A model generated the notes under the pieces. It worked only from the letters and a program-made list of their open reading frames with translations. It had not been told where the DNA came from and ran no database searches. Positions 1-9,603 of a stretch of DNA of 64,000 nucleotides are shown piece by piece (the stretch's first letter is position 1; each line of letters opens with the position of its first letter). Source of the stretch: Flavobacterium filum DSM 17961 (GTDB lineage: Bacteria; Bacteroidota; Bacteroidia; Flavobacteriales; Flavobacteriaceae); assembly GCF_000425465.1 (NCBI RefSeq), contig NZ_AUDM01000004.1, positions 1 through 64,000 of the forward strand, in the 5' to 3' direction. The position numbers and the translations under genes were made by a program.

Positions 1-2
1 AA

Positions 3-296
3 AAATACCCTGCAATATTTAGGAGCTGGGATAAAAACTGGGATAGACTAGCTAATATTTACAAGTATTCACCTCATTTAAAGAGACTAATGTACACAAC
101 AAATCCAATAGAAAGTTATCACAGAATGATACGAAAAGTAACCAAAACTAAAGGTGCATTCTCTTCAGAAAACGCAATCCTAAAACAGGTATACTTAGCT
201 ATTATGAATGCACAAACTAGATGGAATGGACAAATTTTTCACTGGTCTGCTATTCAAAATGATTTAAATGCGTATTTTAGTGATAGAATAAAATGA
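3..296 (+). CDS. IS256-family (Mutator-type) transposase, C-terminal part only
   Basis: Open from the left window edge to a stop at 294-296; the first in-frame ATG is only at 90, but the reading frame is open upstream of it (KYPAIFRSWDKNWDRL), so this is a 5'-truncated view of a longer gene. The segment TTNPIESYHRMIRK followed by a K-G-F-S-S-E-A-x3-K spacing is typical of the C-terminal end of IS256-family DDE transposases. It is followed within a few bases by an IS-type terminal repeat. Whether the upstream portion is intact cannot be judged here. Confidence 0.85.
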   Translation, partial: KYPAIFRSWDKNWDRLANIYKYSPHLKRLMYTTNPIESYHRMIRKVTKTKGAFSSENAILKQVYLAIMNAQTRWNGQIFHWSAIQNDLNAYFSDRIK

Positions 297-299
297 AAT

Positions 300-325
300 G
301 ACACAGTTTATTGAACACTCCCCTA
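300..325. repeat. Right terminal inverted repeat of the IS256-family element
   Basis: The stretch GACACAGTTTATTGAACAC (301-319) and the following CTCCCC lie just after the transposase stop. Reversed, it reads as a GGGGAGTGTTCAATAAACTGTGTCA-type end, which is typical of IS256-family tips. The left end is outside the window, so the target duplication cannot be checked. Confidence 0.65.
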
Positions 326-360
326 TTTAACAAAATACAAACCATTTAACCACCAACCCC

Positions 361-400
361 TTTTAAACTTTTAAACCTTTAAACTTCTAAACTCTTAACT
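361..400. repeat. Tandem 8-bp microsatellite, five degenerate units
   Basis: Units TTTTAAAC, TTTTAAAC, CTTTAAAC, TTCTAAAC and TCTTAACT run head to tail and end on the prfB stop codon (399-401 on the minus strand). The stretch sits between the IS end and prfB and has no coding role. Confidence 0.7.
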
Positions 401-1494
401 ATTCCTCCTTCTGTCCCATCATCATCAAATACGCTTTCAAAAACGCATCAATTTCGCCGTTCATCACACCTTCAACATCACTGGTTTCGTGAGCGGTTCG
501 AACGTCTTTGACTAATTTATAAGGATGCATCACATAGTTTCGGATTTGTGAACCCCATTCAATTTTCATTTTCCCGGCTTCAATATCGGCCCGTTGAGCC
601 ATTCGTTTGTTCAATTCAATTTCATACAATTGCGAACGAAGCATTTGCATCGCCCGTTGACGATTGTCTTGTTGTGAACGCGTTTCAGAGCATTGAATTT
701 GAATTCCGGTTGGTTTATGAAACAACTGCACTTTCGTTTCTACTTTGTTCACGTTTTGTCCACCTGCACCACTCGAACGAGAGGTGATGATTTCTAAATC
801 GGCCGGATTGATTTCAATTTCAATCGTATCATCCACTAACGGATACACATATACAGAAGCAAAAGAAGTATGGCGTTTGGCGTTACTGTCAAACGGTGAA
901 ATACGCACCAATCGATGCACACCGTTTTCCCCTTTGAGGTAACCAAAGGCATAATCGCCTTCAATTTCAAGGGTTACGGTTTTGATTCCGGCCACATCGC
1001 CTTCCTGAAAGTTCAATTCTTTTACTTTGTAACCTTCTTTTTCGGCCCACATGAGGTACATTCGCATGAGCATCGAAGCCCAATCACAACTTTCCGTACC
1101 ACCTGCACCGGCAGTAATTTGCAATACGGCACTCAGGTTGTCGCCTTCCTCAGAAAGCATGTTTTTGAACTCAAGGTTTTCAATTAAGGTATTGGTTTGC
1201 TCAAAAACGGTATCTACTTCTTCCTCAGTAGCATCGCCGTCTTTGAAAAATTCAAAAACCATTTGTAATTCTTCCGATAAATTGACTGCTTTTTGGTAAT
1301 CTTCTACCCATTTTTTCTTGGAACGTAAGTCGCGGACCACGATTTCAGCTTCTTTTGGGTTGTTCCAAAAGGTAGGGTCGAAGGTTTTTTCTTCTTCGTT
1401 GGTAATTTCAATTAACTTCTTATCGATGTCAAAGATACCTCCTCAACGCACCAAGGCGTTCTACAATACCTTTTATTTGTTCGGTATTTGTCAT
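399..1494 (-). CDS. prfB: Peptide chain release factor 2 (programmed +1 frameshift)
   Basis: RF2 recognises UAA and UGA stop codons and triggers peptide release at the ribosome. The main frame (399-1430) carries the anticodon-mimic SPF ([12 protein letters not shown]) and the catalytic GGQ in [14 protein letters not shown]. The true start is the ATG at 1494: 21 codons ([20 protein letters not shown] then L) run to an in-frame TGA at 1431-1429, and a +1 slip continues as [10 protein letters not shown] into the long frame. The assembled product is 364 residues, the normal RF2 length. Gene callers that start at the internal GTG at 1340 lose 51 residues. Monocistronic, with a -7 promoter element upstream. 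Confidence 0.96.
1428..1443 (-). promoter_or_regulatory. RF2 autoregulatory +1 frameshift site
   Basis: On the minus strand the sequence reads AGGAGGTATCTTTGAC: a Shine-Dalgarno-like AGGAGG three bases before CTT, then the in-frame TGA followed by C. This is the classical prfB recoding site: when RF2 is scarce the ribosome pauses at UGA-C and slips from CUU to UUU, so RF2 sets its own level. It is notable that a strong SD-like sequence is kept here, since Bacteroidota mRNAs rarely use one for initiation. Confidence 0.95.
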
Positions 1495-1517
1495 AATTGT
1501 TGTAGTTTTGTTCTTTG

Positions 1518-1525
1518 CAAAGGTA
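1518..1525 (-). promoter_or_regulatory. Candidate prfB promoter, -7 element TACCTTTG
   Basis: TACCTTTG on the minus strand matches the Bacteroidota primary-sigma -7 consensus TAnnTTTG exactly and lies 24 bases upstream of the prfB ATG, leaving a short leader. No well-spaced -33 TTG is obvious, which is common in these genomes. Confidence 0.5.
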
Positions 1526-1764
1526 GGGACAAGATGTGATTTGTCCTAATCAAAAAGAAAAGTGATTTTTTGCCATAAATAATAATGAGCTTTGTCAAAT
1601 TAAAAATAGAAATGCTATTGATTTAATGATTGGCTAATACTTAGATTTTTTGGTGATTATTTTGTTTAAACCATATAAGGCATATTAAGGATTGTAAGGG
1701 TGAAAATGAAGTAAATATAAAGTACAAATAAGAAAAAGAATATAAGCAATACAGTGTTTTACGC

Positions 1765-2790
1765 ATGGAAATAAATTTAATTAGTGATACGGTAACCAAG
1801 CCTTCTTTAGACATGTTAAGGGCGATGTTTACGGCAAAAGTGGGTGATGATGTATTCAAACACGACCCTACGGTTAATGAATTAGAAGCCTATACGGCTG
1901 CTTTTTTTGGGATGGAAAAAGCCTTGTTTTTTCCTTCCGGAACTATGGCGAATCAAACCGCCATCAAATTACACACCCAACCGGGAGAGCAATTGATTGC
2001 CGATAAATATGCCCATATTTTTAACTACGAAGGAGGAGGAGTTTCCTTTAACAGTGGGGTTTCCTGTCGTTTATTGGAGGGTAATCGCGGGATGATTACA
2101 GCCGAGCAAGTGGAAGCCGCCATCAACCCACCGGATTTTTACCATAGTCCGTTAACCACATTGGTTTCCTTAGAAAATACAACCAACAAAGGTGGAGGAG
2201 CGTGTTATGAAATAGAAGATTTAATAGCCATTCGTAAAGTATGCGACCGTCACGGATTAAAATACCATTTAGACGGAGCACGATTATGGAATGCCTTGGT
2301 AGCCAAAAACCAAGACCCGTTGCAATTCGGGATTTTGTTTGACACCATTTCGGTTTGTTTTTCTAAAGGAATGGGAGCACCAATTGGTTCCGTTTTGTTG
2401 ATGAGTGAAAAGGATTATCCTAAAGCCTTACGCATTCGAAAAGTATTGGGCGGTGGCATGCGACAAGCCGGTTATTTGGCAGCTGCGGCACTATATGCGA
2501 TGGAACACAACATTGAGCGATTGACAGAAGACCATCGACGTGCAAAGGAATTAGGGGAGGTGTTATCCAAAACAAATTGGGTACAATCGGTGGAAGAAGT
2601 AGAGACGAATATTGTGATTTTTTCCGTTTTACCGCACATCAAAGACGAATTGGTGATTGAAAAATTAAAACAGAAAAACATTTCCATCAGTTCGTTAGGC
2701 AAAGGAAAATTGAGAATGGTGACCCATTTGGATTACAAAGAAGTGATGCATTCGTATGTAATGGAAGCGTTAGAGAAGATGTCGTTTTAG
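1765..2790 (+). CDS. ltaE: Low-specificity L-threonine aldolase
   Basis: PLP enzyme of fold type I that cleaves threonine or allo-threonine to glycine and acetaldehyde. Seen: the N-terminal NLISDTVTKPSLDML, the GDDVFKHDPTVNELE motif, the PSGTMANQTAIKLH cofactor region, HLDGARLWNA, and the probable PLP lysine in SVCFSKGMGAPIGS (about residue 200). 341 residues is the usual family length. It stands alone between divergent or convergent neighbours; the following gene runs towards it with a 4-bp gap. It could equally be annotated as a beta-eliminating lyase family member. Confidence 0.9.
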   Translation: MEINLISDTVTKPSLDMLRAMFTAKVGDDVFKHDPTVNELEAYTAAFFGMEKALFFPSGTMANQTAIKLHTQPGEQLIADKYAHIFNYEGGGVSFNSGVSCRLLEGNRGMITAEQVEAAINPPDFYHSPLTTLVSLENTTNKGGGACYEIEDLIAIRKVCDRHGLKYHLDGARLWNALVAKNQDPLQFGILFDTISVCFSKGMGAPIGSVLLMSEKDYPKALRIRKVLGGGMRQAGYLAAAALYAMEHNIERLTEDHRRAKELGEVLSKTNWVQSVEEVETNIVIFSVLPHIKDELVIEKLKQKNISISSLGKGKLRMVTHLDYKEVMHSYVMEALEKMSF

Positions 2791-2794
2791 TGAA

Positions 2795-3982
2795 TTATCC
2801 CGATTTAGAAAGCCATCTGAAAATGCCATTTTCATAGATAAGTTTACCGGAATATCTTCGTTTATCACCGGTATTTTGGTTGGTAATGAAATATTGATAT
2901 TCCACCATTTTGTTTTGGGGGTTAAATTTCATACCAAAAGGAGTTCCGTCTTCCAATTCGGATTGTCTGGCGGTTATTTGTATTTCAGTTTCATTTTTGT
3001 TGCTTTGATGCATATTGGAAAGTGAAAATTTTCCAATCTTTATTTTGTTTTTGTTAAGCGTAATTATAGTTGCTACATAGTGTTCTTCTGAATAAATTCC
3101 GCCACCATCATAGCCTGAGTGTAAGACAATGTAATTTGATTCGTCCATTTGGATAATTTTATCAATTGGGAAGAAATTCGTTTCTACGACAGTTGGATAT
3201 TTCTTATCTAAATTAAAATGGAGAAAAGAATTGTAAAAAGTATGGCAATTTGCCCCACAACTTTCTCCTTTGAAGATAAAGATTTTGAAACGGTTGTCAG
3301 GAGCATAAATGACTTTTCCATCCTCTATTCGATCATGTTCCGGTTGATCTACAAAGTTTTTCTTTACCAAATAATTTTGATATGTCGTGAGTATTTTTTG
3401 GTCTTTTAAGCCTGATATTTCGATTAATTCGATTTCCTTTTTGGGTAAAAAGTCATCATCATCTATGCCGTATTTCAATTTCTGTTTATTTATTTCTTTC
3501 AACAGAAAATTTTCTTTTTGTTGGAAGGTTTGGTCGCTAATAGAAGTCAATAATGCATTGTAGTAGTTGGATTTACTATTCTGGATGTCTAATCTTGTAA
3601 GCTTTTCTTCTTCGATGAAAAAAGTACCTTCTTTAAATGACAAATGTTCAATAGCAAATTGTTTTCTGGTTCCACCTTTGGTTTTAAAAACCAATTGCAT
3701 GGTATCTTTTTGTTTGATAATATCAATAATCAAATCATTATAAACTACGCTTCCGCCCACCGAGAAGGTTTTGTTAGTTGGGTTAAAATGATAATTTGGG
3801 TGTTTATTTTTATGCTTGGATGGGTTGATAATGATATACTTTTTATCAAATTCTTTAGGTGTTAAGGGTTTATCATTTTCAAAGAATTTAAAATCAACAG
3901 ATATGTAAAAGGAAGGTTGAGCAAAAGCACTAAATTGTACAACCACCAAAAGGAGAATGAAAAGATGTAGGCTTTTGCTCAT
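2795..3982 (-). CDS. Exported protein of unknown function
   Basis: 395 residues with a clear Sec signal peptide (LHLFILLLVVVQFSAFAQP), probably cleaved after AFA or FAQ, so periplasmic or surface-exposed. The rest is lysine-rich and beta-rich with no recognised motif; a GESCGANCHTFYNS segment near residue 240 has two closely spaced cysteines that could form a disulphide. It ends 4 bp from ltaE and begins 8 bp after ybaB, so it probably shares the ybaB transcript. No function is proposed. Confidence 0.75.
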   Translation of the reverse strand: MSKSLHLFILLLVVVQFSAFAQPSFYISVDFKFFENDKPLTPKEFDKKYIIINPSKHKNKHPNYHFNPTNKTFSVGGSVVYNDLIIDIIKQKDTMQLVFKTKGGTRKQFAIEHLSFKEGTFFIEEEKLTRLDIQNSKSNYYNALLTSISDQTFQQKENFLLKEINKQKLKYGIDDDDFLPKKEIELIEISGLKDQKILTTYQNYLVKKNFVDQPEHDRIEDGKVIYAPDNRFKIFIFKGESCGANCHTFYNSFLHFNLDKKYPTVVETNFFPIDKIIQMDESNYIVLHSGYDGGGIYSEEHYVATIITLNKNKIKIGKFSLSNMHQSNKNETEIQITARQSELEDGTPFGMKFNPQNKMVEYQYFITNQNTGDKRRYSGKLIYENGIFRWLSKSG

Positions 3983-3990
3983 TACTTTGT

Positions 3991-4314
3991 TTATCGAAAC
4001 ATATCCATACCAGGGATATTCGGCATACCTTCTTTGGCAACGGCAGCTAATTCAGCTTCATTTACGTTGGTTGCTTTTTGAATCGCTTTGTTCATAACCA
4101 AAATAAAATAGTCCTCTAGTTGTTCTTTGTCATCCAATAGAGAAGGATCAATTTCAATTGATTTTACGGTTCGATTAGCCGTTAACGTCACCTTTAAAAG
4201 TCCGTCATTGCTTTGTTCATCAATTAAAACGTGGTCTAATCGCTTTTTTGTTTCTTCAATTTTTTGCTGGGTTTCTTTCAATTTACCCATCATGCCCATT
4301 AAGTCGCCAAACAT
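3991..4314 (-). CDS. ybaB: YbaB/EbfC-family nucleoid-associated protein
   Basis: 107-residue DNA-binding protein of the YbaB/EbfC family, which acts as a dimer on the nucleoid. Seen: N-terminal coiled coil rich in K, E and Q ([18 protein letters not shown]), central [19 protein letters not shown], and a glycine/proline tail ending PNIPGMDMF, all in family order and length. In many bacteria it accompanies dnaX-recR; here it is followed 8 bp later by an exported protein and is divergent from the prolyl oligopeptidase gene. Confidence 0.9.
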   Translation of the reverse strand: MFGDLMGMMGKLKETQQKIEETKKRLDHVLIDEQSNDGLLKVTLTANRTVKSIEIDPSLLDDKEQLEDYFILVMNKAIQKATNVNEAELAAVAKEGMPNIPGMDMFR

Positions 4315-4360
4315 GTTAATAATTTTTATCGTTATTCATTTACAAATGTAGTATATTGCA

Positions 4361-4368
4361 TAGTTTTG
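4361..4368 (+). promoter_or_regulatory. Candidate -7 element TAGTTTTG for the S9 peptidase gene
   Basis: Exact TAnnTTTG match 15 bases before the ATG at 4384. It also shows that the TTG at 4366 lies inside the promoter, which argues for the ATG as the real start. Confidence 0.45.
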
Positions 4369-4383
4369 AGTAAGCATTTTTTT

Positions 4384-6516
4384 ATGAAATTTACGATACG
4401 TTTAAGTTTAGTTTGCATTATTTTTGCAACTTCTTGTGCTAAAAAAGAGACAACCATGTCAGAAAACCTTGTTCCGCCGATGGCGGCGAAAAAAGATACC
4501 GTTTTAGAGAAACACGGTGACAAGCGAATTGATTCCTATTATTGGTTAAACGACCCCGAAAATCCTGAAGTAATTCAATATTTAAAGGATGAGAATACCT
4601 ATTATGAAAAAATGACAGCTCATACGAAAGATTTTCAGCAACAATTATTTGATGAAATGAAAGCCCGAATCAAAGAGGATGATGAGTCGGTTCCGTATTT
4701 ATACAATGGTTATTATTACATTACCCGTTTTGAAAAAGGGAAAGAATACCCCATTTTTTCAAGAAAAAAAGGAAGTTTGACCGCCAACGAAGAAATCATG
4801 TTTGATTGTAATGAGATGGCCAAAGGCAAAGCCTATTTCAAACTATCCGGACTCAATGTAAGCGAAGACAACAAATTGGTTTCTTTTGCTACGGATGAAA
4901 CGGGGAGAAGAATTTACACTTTACAAGTAAAAAATTTAGAAACCGGTGAAATTTTAGCGGATAAAATTCCGAATGTAAACGGAGAGTCGGTTTGGGCAAA
5001 TGATAACAAGACGTTATTCTATTCTACAAAAGATAAAAAGACGTTGCGTTCGGATAAGATTCACAAACATGTATTAGGAACGGATGCCAAAAAAGACGAA
5101 TTAGTATATTTTGAAAAAGATGAAACATTCACCGTATATGTTGCCAAAACTAAATCGAAAAAATTTATTGTGATTGGGAGTACCAGTACGTTGACGTCAG
5201 AATTTCAAACTTTAAATGCAAATGAACCGAATGGAAAATTTAAGGTATTTCAACCGCGTGTGAGAGGATTGGAGTATAATATTTCACATTATAATGATCA
5301 CTTTTATATTGTGACCAACAAGGATAAAGCGACTAATTTTAAAGTGATGAAAACACCGGATAATGCCACTGCTTCTTCCAATTGGGTGGATGTTATTCCA
5401 CATGATGAAAAAGTGTTGATTGAAGGAATTGAGATTTTTAAAAACTATTTAGTAGTAGAAGAGCGTTCAAATGGTTTAAATAAAATCCGAATCATGCCAT
5501 GGGACAAGAGTGGAGATTATTATTTGCCGTTTGACATTGAAACCTATTCAGCAGAGACAAATACCAATATCGACTTTGATACCGATATTTTACGTTATGG
5601 CTATCAATCATTGGCCACGCCATATTCCGTGATTGATTTTAACATGAAAACCAAAACCAAAGAAATCAAAAAAGAGTATGAGGTTTTAGGAGGAAAATTT
5701 GATAAGAACAATTATAAAGAAGAGCGAGTTTGGGCCACTGCGACGGATGGAACCAAAATACCGATTTCAGTAGTGTACCGTAAGGAAATGAAGAAAGACG
5801 GTAATAATCCATTATTGTTATATGCATATGGTTCGTATGGTTATTCAATGGAACCCAATTTTGATTCCACTATTTTAAGTTTGTTAGACAGAGGGTTTAT
5901 TTATGCTATTGCTCATATTCGCGGAGGAGAAGACATGGGTAGACAGTGGTATGAAGACGGAAAATTATTGAAAAAGAAAAACACGTTTACCGATTTTATT
6001 GACTGTTCAAAATTTATGATTGAACAAAAATTTACAAGTTCAAAACATTTGTATGCACAAGGTGGATCTGCCGGTGGCTTATTAATGGGAACTATTGTGA
6101 ATATGGCTCCTGAATTATACAATGGTGTGATAGCGGCTGTTCCATTTGTAGATGTCATTACCACTATGTTAGATGATTCTATTCCGTTAACAACCGGAGA
6201 ATATGATGAGTGGGGAAATCCGAATGATAAAGTGTATTACGATTATATGAAGTCCTATTCGCCTTATGACAATGTTAAGGCTCAAGATTACCCAAACATG
6301 TTGGTTACCACAGGCTTACATGATTCGCAAGTACAATATTGGGAACCGGCAAAATGGGTGGCAAAGTTGAGAACTTTAAAAACAGATAAGAAAGTTTTGT
6401 ATTTAGACACCAACATGGATGCCGGTCATGGTGGGGCATCCGGAAGGTTTGAAGCCTTGAAGGAATTAGCAAAAGAATTTAGTTTTTTATTAGATTTAGA
6501 AGGAATTAAGAAATAA
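4384..6516 (+). CDS. Prolyl oligopeptidase family serine peptidase (S9A), lipoprotein
   Basis: Cleaves short proline-containing peptides; here probably anchored in the periplasm or outer membrane, because the N-terminus is a lipoprotein signal (LVCIIFATSC, lipid on the Cys) starting from the ATG at 4384. A beta-propeller region (about residues 60-430) precedes an alpha/beta-hydrolase domain with the triad S562 (GGSAGG), D647 (LHDSQ) and H682 (DAGHGG). 710 residues matches bacterial prolyl endopeptidases. Single gene, divergent from ybaB. The TTG at 4366 would add six residues but overlaps the promoter. Confidence 0.92.
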   Translation: MKFTIRLSLVCIIFATSCAKKETTMSENLVPPMAAKKDTVLEKHGDKRIDSYYWLNDPENPEVIQYLKDENTYYEKMTAHTKDFQQQLFDEMKARIKEDDESVPYLYNGYYYITRFEKGKEYPIFSRKKGSLTANEEIMFDCNEMAKGKAYFKLSGLNVSEDNKLVSFATDETGRRIYTLQVKNLETGEILADKIPNVNGESVWANDNKTLFYSTKDKKTLRSDKIHKHVLGTDAKKDELVYFEKDETFTVYVAKTKSKKFIVIGSTSTLTSEFQTLNANEPNGKFKVFQPRVRGLEYNISHYNDHFYIVTNKDKATNFKVMKTPDNATASSNWVDVIPHDEKVLIEGIEIFKNYLVVEERSNGLNKIRIMPWDKSGDYYLPFDIETYSAETNTNIDFDTDILRYGYQSLATPYSVIDFNMKTKTKEIKKEYEVLGGKFDKNNYKEERVWATATDGTKIPISVVYRKEMKKDGNNPLLLYAYGSYGYSMEPNFDSTILSLLDRGFIYAIAHIRGGEDMGRQWYEDGKLLKKKNTFTDFIDCSKFMIEQKFTSSKHLYAQGGSAGGLLMGTIVNMAPELYNGVIAAVPFVDVITTMLDDSIPLTTGEYDEWGNPNDKVYYDYMKSYSPYDNVKAQDYPNMLVTTGLHDSQVQYWEPAKWVAKLRTLKTDKKVLYLDTNMDAGHGGASGRFEALKELAKEFSFLLDLEGIKK

Positions 6517-6530
6517 ATCAATTTTTTTTA

Positions 6531-6538
6531 TACATTTG
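6531..6538 (+). promoter_or_regulatory. Candidate -7 element TACATTTG for the downstream PLP enzyme
   Basis: Exact TAnnTTTG match 60 bases upstream of the ATG at 6598, in the gap after the prolyl oligopeptidase stop. The -33 region is AT-rich with no distinct TTG at standard distance. Confidence 0.45.
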
Positions 6539-6597
6539 CATGGTTCTAAGGTTTACAAAAATTTTATAAAAATTTTACCTTGACTAACATATTTTTT

Positions 6598-7638
6598 ATG
6601 AAAGAACAAATCAAAGCTTATAATAGTGTGTTGGATTTAATAGGAAACACTCCTCTAATAAAGCTCAACAACGTCACATCAAATCTAGAAGGTAATTATT
6701 ACGCTAAAGTAGAAGCATTCAATCCTGGTCATTCTACAAAAGACAGAATAGCACTTTATATTATTGAAGAAGCTGAGCGTCAAGGAATACTTTCACCAGG
6801 AGATACCATCATTGAAACTACTTCAGGAAACACAGGATTTAGTTTAGCGATGGTAAGTATCATCAAAGGTTACAATTGTATTTTAGCGGTAAGTTCTAAA
6901 TCATCTAAAGATAAAATTGATATGTTACGTAGTATGGGAGCAAAAGTGTATGTTTGTCCCGCACACGTTTCAGCTGATGATGAACGTTCATATTATAATG
7001 TTGCTAAACGTTTACACGAAGAAACGAAAGGTTCAATATACATCAATCAATATTTTAACCAATTAAATATTGATGCCCACTACAAAACAACCGGTCCGGA
7101 AATCTGGGAACAAACCAACGGTAAAATTACTCATTTAATAGCCTGCAGTGGAACAGGAGGAACATTATCCGGTACTGCAAAATATTTAAAAGAGAAAAAT
7201 CCGAATATCAGAATTCTAGGCGTTGATGCGTATGGTTCAGTATTAAAAAAATACCATGAAACGAAAGAGTTTGATAGCGAAGAAATTTACCCTTACCGCA
7301 TTGAAGGTTTAGGAAAAAATTTAATTCCTACAGCTACTGATTTTGACGTAATTGACAAATTCATTAAAGTAACCGACGAGGAAAGTGCTCACACTACTCG
7401 TGAAATTGCAGTTAAAGAAGGATTATTTGTAGGATATACCTCAGGTGCAGTAGTACAAGCCATTCGTCAATTTGCTGAGGAAGGGGAGTTTGATTCCAAT
7501 TCTAATGTAATTGCGATTTTCCCTGATCATGGTTCACGTTACATGAGCAAAGTATTCAGTGATGATTGGATGAATGAGCAAGGCTTCTTTGACAGCATAA
7601 ACATGGAAGAAGTTCAGAAAATAGAATTTATTAAGTAA
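6598..7638 (+). CDS. Cysteine synthase / cystathionine beta-synthase family PLP enzyme
   Basis: Fold-type II PLP enzyme. Seen: [15 protein letters not shown] at the N-terminus, the PLP lysine in [11 protein letters not shown] (about residue 44), the substrate loop [11 protein letters not shown], and the phosphate-binding [10 protein letters not shown] (about residue 185). 346 residues from the ATG at 6598; the upstream in-frame TTG at 6580 adds little. The long substrate loop and absence of a C-terminal CBS domain leave O-acetylserine sulfhydrylase versus truncated cystathionine beta-synthase undecided. It ends at a strong bidirectional terminator shared with the convergent ABC exporter. Confidence 0.85.
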   Translation: MKEQIKAYNSVLDLIGNTPLIKLNNVTSNLEGNYYAKVEAFNPGHSTKDRIALYIIEEAERQGILSPGDTIIETTSGNTGFSLAMVSIIKGYNCILAVSSKSSKDKIDMLRSMGAKVYVCPAHVSADDERSYYNVAKRLHEETKGSIYINQYFNQLNIDAHYKTTGPEIWEQTNGKITHLIACSGTGGTLSGTAKYLKEKNPNIRILGVDAYGSVLKKYHETKEFDSEEIYPYRIEGLGKNLIPTATDFDVIDKFIKVTDEESAHTTREIAVKEGLFVGYTSGAVVQAIRQFAEEGEFDSNSNVIAIFPDHGSRYMSKVFSDDWMNEQGFFDSINMEEVQKIEFIK

Positions 7639-7667
7639 GCTTATTTTTTAGATAATAGAATATAGAT

Positions 7668-7699
7668 AAAACGCCAAGTGATTTGCTTGGCGTTTTTTT
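7668..7699. terminator. Bidirectional rho-independent terminator
   Basis: Stem ACGCCAAG (7671-7678) with CTTGGCGT (7686-7693), flanked by A-run and T-run so it serves both the PLP-enzyme gene (+) and the ABC exporter (-), whose stop codon overlaps the T-run. Confidence 0.9.
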
Positions 7700-9479
7700 A
7701 TTCTGAAAATTGAAGATTACTCAAGTTTTTATAGATACCATTTTCAACTTCCATTAGTACTTTGTGTGTTCCTTGTTCAGCAATAATTCCATTATTCAAT
7801 ACCAAAATGGTATCCGCTGTGCGAATAGTGGATAAACGATGAGCAATGATGATACTCGTTCTGCCTTTCATCAGTGTTTCCAGAGCTTCTTGAACTAGTT
7901 TTTCACTTTCACTATCAAGAGAAGAAGTTGCTTCATCTAAGATTAAAATACTTGGATTTTTAAGTAATGCACGGGCAATTGCAATGCGTTGACGTTGTCC
8001 GCCCGAGAGTTTAATTCCTCTTTCGCCTACGAGGGTTTCAAATTGTTCCGGAAATCCGTTAATGAATTCTAAGGCATTAGCTTGTTGAGCAGCCAACTTT
8101 ATTTCTTCAAAAGTAGCATCCGGTTTGCCGTAGGCGATGTTTTCTTTGATACTCCCACCAAAAAGAATGACGTCTTGTGGCACGATACTCATGTTTCCAC
8201 GAAGTTCAGCTAAATCATATTCTTGGATATTTTTTTCGTCAATGATAATTTCACCTTTGTCCACATCATAAAAACGAAGCAGTAAAGCGGAAATAGTGGA
8301 TTTTCCGGCACCACTCGTACCCACTAAAGCAATTTTTTGTCCAAATGTCGCTTGAAACGAAACATCGGATAAAACCGTAATTTCTTTTCGGGAAGGATAA
8401 CTAAATCCCACATGATTAAACGATACATTACCTTTTAATTTTAAAGAAGTTCCGTTTTGAGTATTTTTGATACCTTCAGGTTTTTCGTCTAATAGTTCAA
8501 AAACGCGTTCTGTTGCTCCAACCGCTTTTTGAATTTGGGCATATAATTCAGCTATTCCACCAAAAGAGGCTCCCACAAAAGTAGAATACAAAACAAACGT
8601 AATCAATTGACCTACAGACATTTCCCCTTCAATACTTAAAGTGACACCAAACCAAACTACACCCACAATAGCACCAAATAAGCAAAAAATGATGAAAGAA
8701 GCAAAATAGCCCCGGTATTGTCCGCCTTTAATGGCAATGGACACAATTTCTTTAATTTTCGATTGATAGCGGTCTATTTCATACCATTCATTTGAAAAGG
8801 CTTTAACGTTAGAAATACCCTGTAATGTTTCTTCCACAATCACTTGACTTTCTGCCACGGTATCTTGTACTTTTTTAGAATATTTTCGAATAAAACGACC
8901 AAAAATAACCGCCGCAACAGCAACTAGGGGCACAATGGCCAACATCATCAAGGTAAGCTTAATGCTTTCACTAGCTAAAAGAATTACACCGCCGATAATT
9001 AATATGAATTGTCTCAGAAATTCTGCTATGGTTGTTGTTAAGGTATCTTGTATTTGGGCAATATCAGAACTGATTCTACTGTTTAATTCACCTACTCTTT
9101 TTTGCGTAAAAAAGTTCATAGGCAATTTGATTAAGTTGGCATACAAAGCAAAACGCAAATTAGCTAACGTGTTTTCGGTAAAATTGACAAAAAGAAAAAT
9201 TCTAAAAAAGGAAAAAAAGGATTGCAAGAATAAAATTCCGAGTAATAATAAGGCAACATTGTTGGCAGCACTAAGGTCTTTATCTTTTACACAATCTACT
9301 AGCATTCCCATGAGTTTTGGAAAGGCTAGGGCAGTACCACCGGTGAACAATAAAAAAAGTAAACCTACAAAAAACTTCCAGCGATGTGCACCTGCATATC
9401 TAAAAATGGTAATTGCTTTGTTTAATGAAGTTGTATTTATTTTTGATTTTGGTAAATCATTTTCTTTGAATCGGGCCAT
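7698..9479 (-). CDS. ABC exporter, fused permease and ATPase (MsbA-like)
   Basis: 593-residue half-transporter of the inner membrane that would work as a homodimer. Six membrane segments lie between about residues 35 and 305, followed by an ATPase domain with Walker A GTSGAGKST (387-395), signature LSGGQRQR (491-498), Walker B ILILDEATSSLD (511-522) and the H-loop in IIAHRLST. This architecture is shared by lipid A flippase MsbA and by multidrug and peptide exporters; the substrate cannot be read from sequence. Single gene, convergent with the PLP enzyme. Confidence 0.92.
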   Translation of the reverse strand: MARFKENDLPKSKINTTSLNKAITIFRYAGAHRWKFFVGLLFLLFTGGTALAFPKLMGMLVDCVKDKDLSAANNVALLLLGILFLQSFFSFFRIFLFVNFTENTLANLRFALYANLIKLPMNFFTQKRVGELNSRISSDIAQIQDTLTTTIAEFLRQFILIIGGVILLASESIKLTLMMLAIVPLVAVAAVIFGRFIRKYSKKVQDTVAESQVIVEETLQGISNVKAFSNEWYEIDRYQSKIKEIVSIAIKGGQYRGYFASFIIFCLFGAIVGVVWFGVTLSIEGEMSVGQLITFVLYSTFVGASFGGIAELYAQIQKAVGATERVFELLDEKPEGIKNTQNGTSLKLKGNVSFNHVGFSYPSRKEITVLSDVSFQATFGQKIALVGTSGAGKSTISALLLRFYDVDKGEIIIDEKNIQEYDLAELRGNMSIVPQDVILFGGSIKENIAYGKPDATFEEIKLAAQQANALEFINGFPEQFETLVGERGIKLSGGQRQRIAIARALLKNPSILILDEATSSLDSESEKLVQEALETLMKGRTSIIIAHRLSTIRTADTILVLNNGIIAEQGTHKVLMEVENGIYKNLSNLQFSE

Positions 9480-9554
9480 TTTTTTGTTGTAAAGTAAATA
9501 ATAAATAAATTAAGAAATGGGTCAACAATGTATAAATTACCATTGTTTACTAAC

Positions 9555-9583
9555 TAAAAAAACTCCTTTTGAAGGAGTTTTAT
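9555..9583 (-). terminator. Rho-independent terminator of yebC
   Basis: Nine-bp stem AAACTCCTT / AAGGAGTTT (9560-9580) with a 3-nt loop; on the minus strand it is followed by a T-run (the A-run at 9555-9561), 20 bp after the yebC stop. Confidence 0.85.
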
Positions 9584-9603
9584 ATATAGCTATTCAAGTT
9601 GAT

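Noticed and set aside
8935-9492. 185-codon plus-strand ORF inside the ABC exporter
   Set aside because: Antisense shadow of a clearly coding membrane domain; no promoter, and hydrophobic and lysine pattern follows the opposite strand.
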